This document shows, piece by piece, positions 56,796 through 64,000 of a stretch of DNA of 64,000 nucleotides (position 1 is the stretch's first letter; each line of letters starts with the position of its first letter). Origin of the DNA: Clostridium frigidicarnis (GTDB taxonomy: Bacteria; Bacillota; Clostridia; Clostridiales; Clostridiaceae); contig NZ_FOKI01000009.1 of NCBI RefSeq assembly GCF_900111985.1, positions 1 through 64,000 on the forward strand, written 5' to 3'. The notes beneath the pieces were generated by a model. The model saw nothing but the letters and a program-made list of their open reading frames with translations. It searched no databases and was not told the origin of the DNA. Made by a program: the position numbers and the translations under genes.

Positions 56796-57794
56796 TTACA
56801 ACTTTTTCTTTAAAAAATACTCTACTATATCATTTGGATAATCATCCAGTTTTGCGAAAACTGTATATCCGCATGCTTTATAAAACTCTGGGGATTGAAA
56901 GCTAAACGTGCAAGTATGAGAAAATACACAACCATTGTCTTTTGCTATTTTCTCTGCTTGTAAAATAAGTGATTTGCCGAATCCCTTTCCTCTGTACGAC
57001 TCATCTATCCACATTACATCAATATACATACATAAATTAAATGTGTCACATAATATTGCTCCAACGGTTCTGCCACTTTCCTTTAAATATATATTTATAC
57101 TGAAGCCCGGCTTCTTTAACAATCCATGTGTATTTCTCACATTATGCTGAAAAAGTCCCTTGCAGACTATCTTAGTATCTTCTTGGTTGTAGGTAGTGGT
57201 CATTAAAATACCTTCAGATAGAGATTGATTAAAAGCAAATCCGCCACTCTCCACATTACGAGCATATAGCTTATCATTTAGCAGTTTTATAAGCTTATTA
57301 ATATCCCAACTAAATACATCTACTAATGCTTCTTTCCTACTTGAAGTTTGTATAACCTGTTTAATCACTTCCCCACCAAGATATATATAAAACCTATTTG
57401 ATTCACTATCATGCCAATTATAAATAATTAGTTTGTCTATTCCGTATTCAACAAATTCAATCAAAATGGTTCTTATAAGCTTTAATCCTAATGCTTTTCC
57501 ACGGTATTCTTTTTTTATAAATAAATAATTTAATTCTACTCCATGTTCAGCATCTTCCTTTTCAGCTAGACTTCCACCTACATACCCTAAAAAATTATTT
57601 CCCTCAAAAGCACCATACATACGTCTAATATCATCACAATTCTTATCCTTTATCCAATTGGAGACAACCTTAGTCTCCTTATCTACATTCATTGAGTCAT
57701 ATGGAATAATGCCAGCAAAGTCATCATTCCAGCATTGATAATTTAGTTCTACAGCCACTCTTAATTCTTCATCTGTCAGCTCACGTATTATCAT
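56796..57794 (-). CDS. tandem GNAT acetyltransferase
   Basis: 332 residues with two GNAT domains. N-terminal motif A: LNYLFIKKEYRGKALGLKLI near 88-107. C-terminal motif A: VMWIDESYRGKGFGKSLIL near 255-273, with QSPEFYKACGYTVFAKLDDY as the end motif. Both acetyl-CoA loops look usable, unlike the other two-domain protein at 2149. GGAAGGTGAGAGAATG marks the start. Substrate unknown. Confidence 0.85.
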   Translation of the reverse strand: MIIRELTDEELRVAVELNYQCWNDDFAGIIPYDSMNVDKETKVVSNWIKDKNCDDIRRMYGAFEGNNFLGYVGGSLAEKEDAEHGVELNYLFIKKEYRGKALGLKLIRTILIEFVEYGIDKLIIYNWHDSESNRFYIYLGGEVIKQVIQTSSRKEALVDVFSWDINKLIKLLNDKLYARNVESGGFAFNQSLSEGILMTTTYNQEDTKIVCKGLFQHNVRNTHGLLKKPGFSINIYLKESGRTVGAILCDTFNLCMYIDVMWIDESYRGKGFGKSLILQAEKIAKDNGCVFSHTCTFSFQSPEFYKACGYTVFAKLDDYPNDIVEYFLKKKL

Positions 57795-57976
57795 TCTCTC
57801 ACCTTCCCGTAATATAAATGATTTTTACTATATAATATTAATTTTATATATCCATTAGTTTTCAAATAAAAAGAAATCCACAAATGTTCCTTCTTCATAG
57901 GATATCATGACTCTTTTTTAGTAACAGAATCATAGGCTTTATCTAGTGTACTTAATATTTGAACCTTATTTACACT

Positions 57977-58183
57977 CTATTTATTTTCATGTTCCCAACA
58001 ATTTTTAAGGGCCTTATTTACAAATTCCATTATTTCACCTTTAGTTTTTTCATTATTTGTAGCAGCTACAACGTCTTCAAGAACCATATCCACTATACAA
58101 GCTAACTCTGATAATATAGCACCTGCATTACCAGATATCTTCTTTTCTGAAATTTCTTCGCCTTCTATTTTTATTTCTATCAT
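57977..58183 (-). CDS. hypothetical 68-residue protein
   Basis: MIEIKIEGEEISEKKISGNA, then a helical ELACIVDMVLEDVVAATNN segment; not recognised. GGGGTG stands seven bases before ATG at 58183; an earlier ATG five codons up would swallow the site. Its spacing and look resemble small phage or mobile-element proteins, but that is only an impression. Confidence 0.55.
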   Translation of the reverse strand: MIEIKIEGEEISEKKISGNAGAILSELACIVDMVLEDVVAATNNEKTKGEIMEFVNKALKNCWEHENK

Positions 58184-58326
58184 TTTTTTGCACCCCATTT
58201 ATATTAAATATTTGAAAACTCCATTACTGAAGTATAACAAGCTCTTTTAATTATATAAATCTTTATTGAACATCTACCATATTATTTTACAATGAATACT
58301 CCCCTTCTTTTCAGATTATAGTATAT

Positions 58327-58887
58327 TTATTCAACTTTCGGATTTAATAAAATCATGTGAAGATGGTCTTCCCATTTTCCATTAATCTTTTGATACTTTT
58401 CAGATAAGCCTTCATTTTTAAAGTTAAGTTTTTCTAACACTTTTAATGAAAATATGTTTTTAGGCATTACTGTAGCCTCAATTCTATGAAGTTTATATTC
58501 GTCAAACATAATTTCTATTCCTTTTTTTAATGTTTCTGTCATATATCCTTTCTTGGTTTCACTATAATCAATGCTATAACCTACATAACATGATAAAAAA
58601 AAGCCCTTAATTATATGACTAAAGCAAATTGTTCCAATTATCTTTTCAAAACCTATATCTGACTTTTTAAAAATCCATACTCTTAATTGATTACCATTAT
58701 TCATATCAATTAATTCCTGCCCTATTGCCTTTTTACGATTTTCTATTTTATAAAAGTTTTCACTTCTTAAAGGATCAAATTCGCTTAAATGTTCTCTGTT
58801 TCTATTAAAATAATCTAATACTAATTCAGCAAATGAGCCATCTATCACTTTTAAAACGAGCCTTTCTGTTTCATATACTTTATACAT
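58327..58887 (-). CDS. GNAT acetyltransferase, RimJ/RimL type
   Basis: 186 residues. Opens MYKVYETERLVLKVIDGSFA, the classical RimJ/RimL start (x-TERL-x-L), has the SCYVGYSIDYSETKKGYMTE motif A with GY in place of the usual glycine loop, and ends LHRIEATVMPKNIFSLKVLE. These enzymes acetylate N-terminal amines of proteins or small molecules. GGGGGGTACT precedes ATG at 58887. Confidence 0.85.
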   Translation of the reverse strand: MYKVYETERLVLKVIDGSFAELVLDYFNRNREHLSEFDPLRSENFYKIENRKKAIGQELIDMNNGNQLRVWIFKKSDIGFEKIIGTICFSHIIKGFFLSCYVGYSIDYSETKKGYMTETLKKGIEIMFDEYKLHRIEATVMPKNIFSLKVLEKLNFKNEGLSEKYQKINGKWEDHLHMILLNPKVE

Positions 58888-58998
58888 AGTACCCCCCAAT
58901 AATTTTTTAGTAATTAGTTTTATTCATATTATATTAATAAAGTATTGTGTATTAAAATGTGTTCCATAAGAATACTGATATGAATTTATAGAATTTAA

Positions 58999-59253
58999 TT
59001 ATTTAGACCCATTATAAAACTCTTTTAAATCATGTTTTATTTCATCTGAAAGATTATGCCATCTAATCCCTTGAATAGCTCCTTCTAAAGCACATAAACG
59101 ATTAAAACAAGCAGAACTATCTATTGCTTTAATACTTATCCATGCCTTTTTACTTCCAATCTGTTTTAGCTGATCAAATGTTTCTATACCAACTTTATTA
59201 AGCTGCCCTTCTAATTTTTTACCTATATTAATCAACTTAGACAATTCTCCCAT
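58999..59253 (-). CDS. TfoX/Sxy C-terminal domain protein
   Basis: 84 residues, a complete TfoX_C domain: LINIGKKLEGQLNKVGIETF, DQLKQIGSKKAW, then CFNRLCALEGAIQGIRWHNL and SDEIKHDLKEFY. In proteobacteria the full TfoX/Sxy controls competence; stand-alone C-terminal domains in Firmicutes are of unknown function. The helix-hairpin-like fold may bind DNA. TAGGAGGATATACTT precedes ATG. Confidence 0.88.
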   Translation of the reverse strand: MGELSKLINIGKKLEGQLNKVGIETFDQLKQIGSKKAWISIKAIDSSACFNRLCALEGAIQGIRWHNLSDEIKHDLKEFYNGSK

Positions 59254-59607
59254 AAGTATATCCTCCTATTAATACAAATCCATAAGCGTTTAATTTTAAA
59301 ATATATATCTGCAAATTTTTATGAATTAACACACTTAATTATTTCCTCTATATTTTATTTTTTTGTAAAACCCACTGGATTATCATAACTATCTAGCATA
59401 CCTTTTTCGTCAGGTGTCAAGTCCTTTATGTCTTTTTAAGCTATCTACAACTTCAGCTTAATCATAAATTCCTATATAGTAAAATAATAACATATACTAC
59501 GTATGAGATGTTATAAAAAATGTACTTATAATCCTATCTATAGAGCTAGCCTTTCTCCTTTAGCCTAGGATTCGTTCACGCTATATTCTTAAAACCAAAT
59601 AAGAGAT
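59254..59607. other. intergenic with repeat
   Basis: Holds R1 copy 4 (59408-59490) and no supported gene. Confidence 0.4.
59408..59490 (-). repeat. dispersed repeat R1, copy 4
   Basis: Minus strand TTTTACTATATAGGAATTTA, then TGATTAAGCTGAAGTTGTAG and ATAGCTTAAAAAGACATAAA: the fullest copy of the family in the window. Confidence 0.5.
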
Positions 59608-59778
59608 TTAAAACATAAAATAAAAACTTGTTAGAATCTGTAGTAAAAAAGGTACAATAAACATAAGTATAGTTCCTGTAATTAAAACAACAAGACATAA
59701 TTCTACACCCACAAATATGTCTACTGGTACTAACATAGTATCCATATTTCCAGCTACCGCACTAGCAATTGGATCCCC
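59608..59778 (-). pseudogene. C-terminal fragment of a membrane protein
   Basis: Open frame without start: DPIASAVAGNMDTMLVPVDI, then a long hydrophobic stretch VGVELCLVVLITGTILMFIV ending LTSFYFMF. It is cut at its 5' end by the NUDIX gene, whose last codons (LGGSNC) are read from the same bases in another frame. Parent protein not recognised. Confidence 0.45.
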
Positions 59779-60275
59779 CTAACTTAAAGTTAATATATTT
59801 TCTCATTGCATTAATGTGCATAGGATAAAAGAGATTTTCATTGCTATCTAGCAATTCTTTTAATTCCGTCAATTTAATCCATCTAATATTTATAGATTCA
59901 TTAGATTCTTTTAGTAAATTCCCCTTTGCTTTACAAATAAATGTTTGCAACATAATTGAATATACTCCACTAAGATTCTGAGAAGAATAAAATGGATTAA
60001 AACTAATTACAGTGTATCCATTACACTTACATTCAACAACATCTTTTTCTCCTTCTATTTCTGTAATTGTTAATCCTGTTTCTTCTAATACTTCTCTTCT
60101 TAATCCCTGAAAAATATTTTCATATTCTCTAATTTTTCCTGCCGGTATTTCCAAAAGACCATTTTCCAAAATGTTATCTTCTTTCATACGTTCTTGTATT
60201 AATATATAATCTTCACCATTTTCATTTTCCTCAATAATTGCGCCTACTGCAGGCTTTGTAAATACTTTTTCTCAT
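59762..60275 (-). pseudogene. NUDIX hydrolase with frameshifted N-terminus
   Basis: The Nudix box is perfect: GKIREYENIFQGLRREVLEE followed by TGL. Upstream in the same frame KPAVGAIIEENENGEDYILI is the expected first strand pair, but no start exists there. An ATG at 60275 with GAGGAG before it lies in a different frame; one extra A in the run of five A directly after ATGAG (60266-60270) would restore MRKKVFTKPAVGA. So a single-base deletion in a homopolymer, or a sequencing slip. As it stands only an internal start (60187, no site) could be used. The C-terminus is fused to foreign sequence (see 59608). Confidence 0.75.
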
Positions 60276-60327
60276 TAACTCCTCTACTTGAAATCCCAAA
60301 CTAGTTAATAAAGCTAAAGAACCTGTA

Positions 60328-60520
60328 TTATATTCTTGTCTTTGAATAGTGGCTTGTTTCATTAACGTTTTTAATATAAGAAATGTAAAAAAGCCTTTGC
60401 TTATAAGTAAGTTCAGTATTTTCTAATACCTCAGTTACTTCTTCTGCAATAGGCTCTTGTACATTTTTTCTTCATTCTCTTTTTGTATGGAAACCTTTTC
60501 TGTTTCGTTTATATTTAAAA
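60328..60520 (-). pseudogene. phage terminase small-subunit remnant
   Basis: In one frame EPIAEEVTEVLENTELTYKQ, then RLFYISYIKNVNETSHYSK. The L-T-x-K-Q-R-L-F-x-x-Y-I-K-N-x-N-x-T pattern is the conserved start of the TerS helix-turn-helix region. An upstream frame gives NINETEKVSIQKENEEK. Too broken to be functional. Confidence 0.5.
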
Positions 60521-60528
60521 ACACTAGT

Positions 60529-60858
60529 TTAAGCGTACTTTTTGCTTATGGTTTCTATTTCTTTTGTAAAGTTGTCTATTATTTTTTCCTTTATTTCTTC
60601 AACAGATAAACTTATGCAATCAGCTTTTTCAAACATTATATTATCATTGTATATATAATTTTGAACAAACTTTCCAGTATCCAATTTATAATAATCAATC
60701 TTAATAACTTTACCTAATACAACAACTGTTATATCATCATTGCCTAAGTTTATAGAAATATTTTCCCCAATACCTTGATATTCTCTAACTAACTCCTCTA
60801 ATGCAGTTTCTACATTTTTAACTGTTTGTCCTCTGTATTTTAGAGTATTTATTTTCAT
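60529..60858 (-). CDS. hypothetical 109-residue protein
   Basis: MKINTLKYRGQTVKNVETAL, then EELVREYQGIGENISINLGN; alpha/beta, acidic, no membrane helix. Not recognised. GGGGTG stands six bases before ATG 60858, while earlier starts overlap it. Single gene. Confidence 0.6.
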   Translation of the reverse strand: MKINTLKYRGQTVKNVETALEELVREYQGIGENISINLGNDDITVVVLGKVIKIDYYKLDTGKFVQNYIYNDNIMFEKADCISLSVEEIKEKIIDNFTKEIETISKKYA

Positions 60859-61206
60859 ATACATCACCCCATTTATATATTTCTATATTTCACCCAATAT
60901 TCCTTCTTTTTTACATTATTTCCTTTTTTGCAGAGTATATTTTTCTTTCTACTAATCTTTGTCGTGCTTCTCTGTATTGAAGAATTGCAACCATTTAAAC
61001 CAATACATATAATTTGCAAGATATTTCGTTGCAACGCCATGAGAATCATTATTCTAAATTTAAAGAAAAACCCACTTCAGAGGATGAGAAAAAATTATCT
61101 TATGTCTATGATAAATATGTATATACGTTTGAATTTGATGAACAAAAAAATATAACTAAAGTAAACTTTGACATAATGGAAACTAAAATTAAATATAGCA
61201 AGAAAA
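60859..61206. other. intergenic; two overlapping plus-strand frames not accepted
   Basis: Frames at 60928-61155 and 61014-61253 run on the plus strand without ribosome sites. The second (YVYTFEFDEQKNITKVNFDI) has protein-like composition and may be the scrap of a gene; I cannot support it further. Confidence 0.35.
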
Positions 61207-61236
61207 GAAGTAAGGCTCAGGTGCCTTACTTCTTCT
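61207..61236 (-). terminator. terminator of ABC importer operon
   Basis: AGAAGTAAGGC, six-base loop, GCCTTACTTCT; on the minus strand followed by TTTTCTT. It lies 20 bases after the ATPase stop. Confidence 0.85.
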
Positions 61237-61256
61237 CATCTTTTAAAAATTAATTT

Positions 61257-62051
61257 TTAAGAAAAAAGAGTTCTATCACTTAAAATATCATTATCCTTAT
61301 TTTCATTAAATAATTTTAATATTTTATCTATAGTAAGATTTTTCTTCTCATCCTTTGATACATCTAATACTATTCTTCCTTCGTGAAGCATAATTAGTCT
61401 ATTTCCAACACTTATGGCATGTTTTAAATTGTGAGTTACCATTAATGTTGTTATATTTTTTTCTTTTACTACTTTTTCTGTAATATTTATTATATTTTCA
61501 GATGTTTTAGGATCTAATGCAGCTGTATGTTCATCTAAAAGAAGAAGCTTAGGATTAGATAAAGTTGCTATAATTAATGACAACGCTTGTCTTTGTCCCC
61601 CTGATAATAAACTCACTTTAATATCCAATTTATTTTCAAGTCCTAAATTTAAATCTTTCAAAAGTTCTTTAAACATTTCTATGTTTTTCTTTTCTACACC
61701 TTTTGTTAAATTAAATCTCTTGTTTTTATTATATGCCATTGATAAATTTTCTAATATGGTCATAGATGGAGATACCCCTAAGGAAGGATCTTGAAATACT
61801 CTTCCTATAACCTTAGTTCTTTTAAATTCCTTTAAACTTGTTATACTTTTATTATCTAAAATTATATCTCCAGAATCTAAGGGTAAAACCCCTGATATTA
61901 TATTTAAAAGTGTTGACTTTCCTGCTCCATTACTACCTATTATAGTTATGAAATCTCCCTTATTTACATCTATATTAAAAGCTTTAAACACATCTTTTTC
62001 ATTTATAGTTTTTTTATTAAAAGCCTTATTTAATTCTGTTATTTTAAGCAA
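61257..62051 (-). CDS. ABC importer ATPase (ABC_sub_bind-type system)
   Basis: 264 residues. Walker A IIGSNGAGKST near 38, signature LLSGGQRQALSLIIATL near 143, Walker B LLLLDEHTAALDPKT near 163 (His in place of the common Pro), H-loop VTHNL. The start overlaps the permease gene by eight bases. Last gene of a three-gene operon that imports an unknown small molecule; relatives include tryptophan-type TrpXYZ systems. Confidence 0.9.
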   Translation of the reverse strand: MLKITELNKAFNKKTINEKDVFKAFNIDVNKGDFITIIGSNGAGKSTLLNIISGVLPLDSGDIILDNKSITSLKEFKRTKVIGRVFQDPSLGVSPSMTILENLSMAYNKNKRFNLTKGVEKKNIEMFKELLKDLNLGLENKLDIKVSLLSGGQRQALSLIIATLSNPKLLLLDEHTAALDPKTSENIINITEKVVKEKNITTLMVTHNLKHAISVGNRLIMLHEGRIVLDVSKDEKKNLTIDKILKLFNENKDNDILSDRTLFS

Positions 62052-62922
62052 CTTTCTCTCCTCCCTTGAATAAATTCAAACTTCTAAACTTAAAAGAAAT
62101 TGAATTTTTATTTAATGTTAAAGCTAAAACTACAATTACACATGTAATTAACTTTAAATCTGTTGGAGGAAATCCAAGTTTCAGTGCTACTGCTATGCTT
62201 AATTTATATAGTATAGACCCTAATATAGCAACTGTCGTAACATTGAACTTAACCTTTTTGAAAATAGATTTTCCAATAATTAAAGATGCAAGTCCTATAA
62301 CTATGGTTCCAGTACCCATAGATACATCAGAGAACTTCTGATATTGTGCCATTATACCACCTGATAATGCAACTATAGAATTTGATAACATAAGTCCTAA
62401 AATTTTAATTTTACCCACATCAACTCCAAGTGATGTTACCATTTGTGAATTATCTCCAGATCCTTTTAATATAAATCCCATCTTGGTTTTAAAAAATAAA
62501 TCCAAAGCCACTTTTGTTATAACACAAAGTGCTCCTAGTATTATTACTGGATTTATAGAAGATTTAAATATAGTATTTTGATTAAATAAAGGTAAGTTAG
62601 CTTTTCCCATAATTCTTAAATTTATAGAATATAATCCTATCATAACAAGTATTCCTGATAAGATATTTGTTATCTTTAGCTTAACATTTAGTATACCTGT
62701 TATCCCCCCAGCTACAGCACCACCAACCATAGCTAAAAGTAATGATATAAATGGATTAAACCCATTTATTAAAGAAACTGCACTTAAAGCAGCTCCAAGT
62801 GCAAATGTTCCATCAACAGATAAATCTGGAAAATCTAACATTTCATAGGTTATATATATCCCTAAAGTCATTATTCCAAATATAAGTCCTTGCTCTAATA
62901 TGTTTAAAAGAATGTCTGTCAT
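62044..62922 (-). CDS. ABC importer permease
   Basis: 292 residues, eight to nine membrane helices, LivH/BPD_transp_2-like. MTDILLNILEQGLIFGIMTL, then MLDFPDLSVDGTFALGAALS are the standard N-terminal blocks of this class. Its start overlaps the stop of the binding-protein gene (TAATG), whose last codons AAAGGAGGT supply the ribosome site. Confidence 0.9.
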   Translation of the reverse strand: MTDILLNILEQGLIFGIMTLGIYITYEMLDFPDLSVDGTFALGAALSAVSLINGFNPFISLLLAMVGGAVAGGITGILNVKLKITNILSGILVMIGLYSINLRIMGKANLPLFNQNTIFKSSINPVIILGALCVITKVALDLFFKTKMGFILKGSGDNSQMVTSLGVDVGKIKILGLMLSNSIVALSGGIMAQYQKFSDVSMGTGTIVIGLASLIIGKSIFKKVKFNVTTVAILGSILYKLSIAVALKLGFPPTDLKLITCVIVVLALTLNKNSISFKFRSLNLFKGGEKVA

Positions 62923-63929
62923 TAATTGACACCTCCTTTAATCATAATAGCCTTGTCCTTTAAATCTTCTGGTATTTGTATATTCATTTTTTTTGCAACA
63001 TCTTCATTTATAGTTAATTTAGTTTCTTTTAGACGCTCTATAGGCATATCCTGTGGCTTTTCACCATTGATTATTTCCACGGCCATTAATGCTGTTTGAA
63101 ACCCTAATTCATAGTAATCAATTCCATCTGTTGCCAAAGCTCCAGATTCTACATGAGCCTTTTCTCCACCTATTATTGGTATATTTTTTTCCAAACACAT
63201 ACTACTTATAAGAGGCATTGATGAAGCTATAATATTATCAGTTAATGTATATACAACATCTACTTTTGAAATTATAGAGCTTAATGCCTGTGAAACATCA
63301 TTTGAACTACTTATTCCACGTTCTACAATTTCAAGATTATGTTTTGAAGCCTCATTTTTAGCATTTTCTAATTGTACCTCTGAATTAGCTTCACTTGTAT
63401 TGTACAATATTCCTACTTTTTTACTATTTGGGATTAACTTTTTCATAAGATCGAATTGCTTATCAATAGGAAGCATATCACTAGTTCCGGTTACATTTGT
63501 TTCTGGTTTTTCCATTGAATTTACAAGACCTGCCTTTGCATGATCTGTAACTGCTGTTGCCAAGATAGGAATATCCTTTGTTGCATTAAAGCTAGCTTGT
63601 GCCGCTGGCGTTGCTATTGCTAATATTAAATCTTTTTTGCTTGAAGCAAAGTCATTAGCTATAGTTTGTGCTGTAGGTATATCTCCTGCTGCATTTTTAA
63701 AATCCAAATGTATATTTTCACCATCTTTGAAGCCCTTAGACTCCAGTCCTTCTTTAAATCCTTTAAATGCTGAATCTAAAGCCGGATGCTCAACTAATTG
63801 AACTACTCCTATGTTTAAGTTGTTTTTAGAAGAATCAGCTGTATTTTTTGAATCACCACAGCCTACTAGAATAGAGGTACTTAAAACCACCGTACCTAAA
63901 ATTAGAGATAAGAATTTCTTTGCTACCAT
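62922..63929 (-). CDS. ABC substrate-binding lipoprotein
   Basis: 335 residues. Lipoprotein signal: MVAKKFLSLILGTVVLSTSI, then LVGC with the lipobox cysteine near 27. The rest is a complete ABC_sub_bind (PF04392) protein: NIGVVQLVEHPALDSAFKGF, LAIATPAAQASFNATKDIPI, VGILYNTSEANSEVQLENA and IIGGEKAHVESGALATDGID. Relatives include the streptococcal tryptophan-binding TrpX; the ligand here is not proven. Start at 63929 has GGAGG eight bases upstream; a longer frame to 63944 is less likely. Its promoter and any leader lie beyond the window. Confidence 0.92.
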   Translation of the reverse strand: MVAKKFLSLILGTVVLSTSILVGCGDSKNTADSSKNNLNIGVVQLVEHPALDSAFKGFKEGLESKGFKDGENIHLDFKNAAGDIPTAQTIANDFASSKKDLILAIATPAAQASFNATKDIPILATAVTDHAKAGLVNSMEKPETNVTGTSDMLPIDKQFDLMKKLIPNSKKVGILYNTSEANSEVQLENAKNEASKHNLEIVERGISSSNDVSQALSSIISKVDVVYTLTDNIIASSMPLISSMCLEKNIPIIGGEKAHVESGALATDGIDYYELGFQTALMAVEIINGEKPQDMPIERLKETKLTINEDVAKKMNIQIPEDLKDKAIMIKGGVN

Positions 63930-64000
63930 ACTACCATCCTCCATGTATTTAATTATAATATTTAAAATAGCTATAAAAACTACTATTTTACTAAACTTCT

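Noticed and set aside
60928-61253. Two overlapping plus-strand frames
   Set aside because: No ribosome sites and no family; the second may be a scrap but cannot be supported as a gene.

Overview
The window is AT-rich DNA (roughly three quarters A+T by eye) from a Gram-positive, spore-forming anaerobe, most likely Clostridium sensu stricto. Evidence: a Tlp spore-protein gene, GGAGG-type ribosome binding sites almost everywhere, Bce-type antibiotic-resistance architecture, purine and TPP riboswitches, and many long AT intergenic stretches with simple hairpin terminators. I see no rRNA, tRNA, CRISPR array or intact prophage. The species cannot be fixed from the sequence alone.

Layout. 0-9 kb: a minus-strand string of small genes (CD3324-like protein, GNAT acetyltransferases, zinc ribbon, VOC protein, GntP permease, DUF4177, Tlp) mixed with gene wrecks (ene-reductase, nitroreductase, Tet ribosomal-protection protein). 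9-18.5 kb: a small plus-strand pair, an SdpI-like protein, a base-composition outlier encoding SelO, a plus-strand ABC operon whose permease is fused to an M1 metallopeptidase, and an ECF sigma/anti-sigma pair. 18.5-31 kb: a GNAT protein, IS and pirin remnants, DUF2752/DUF4234 membrane pair, a PIN protein, adenosine deaminase under a predicted adenine riboswitch, the GltS symporter, an XRE regulator and a MacB/FtsX-like three-gene ABC operon. 31-42.6 kb: a membrane beta-propeller-like protein, an AraC/GyrI regulator with an internal stop, PhzF, a zeta-like kinase with a 54-residue partner, peptide deformylase, KatG and a broken VCBS-type protein. 42.8-47.7 kb: a bacitracin-resistance-like cassette on one strand: response regulator, BceS-type kinase, shortened UppP, BceA-like ATPase, BceB-like permease, with a BceR-type box. 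47.9-64 kb: a DUF6323/DUF6179 pair, PspC, a POT peptide transporter, an L,D-transpeptidase, a TIM-barrel protein behind a predicted TPP riboswitch, a cupin, more GNAT proteins, TfoX C-terminal domain, a frameshifted NUDIX gene and an ABC importer operon.

Two themes stand out. First, about a dozen genes are present only as fragments, so this is a stretch of chromosome with much insertion, deletion and decay. Second, a short leader element (core on the minus strand about TACGGTGAAGC, then TGGAGAAAC) recurs six times between 21 and 53 kb. It precedes a zeta-like kinase module, a decayed copy of that module, the VCBS-type gene and a pirin wreck. Remains of the kinase occur at four places. This repeated leader plus toxin-like module is the best candidate here for an undescribed system; its function is inference.
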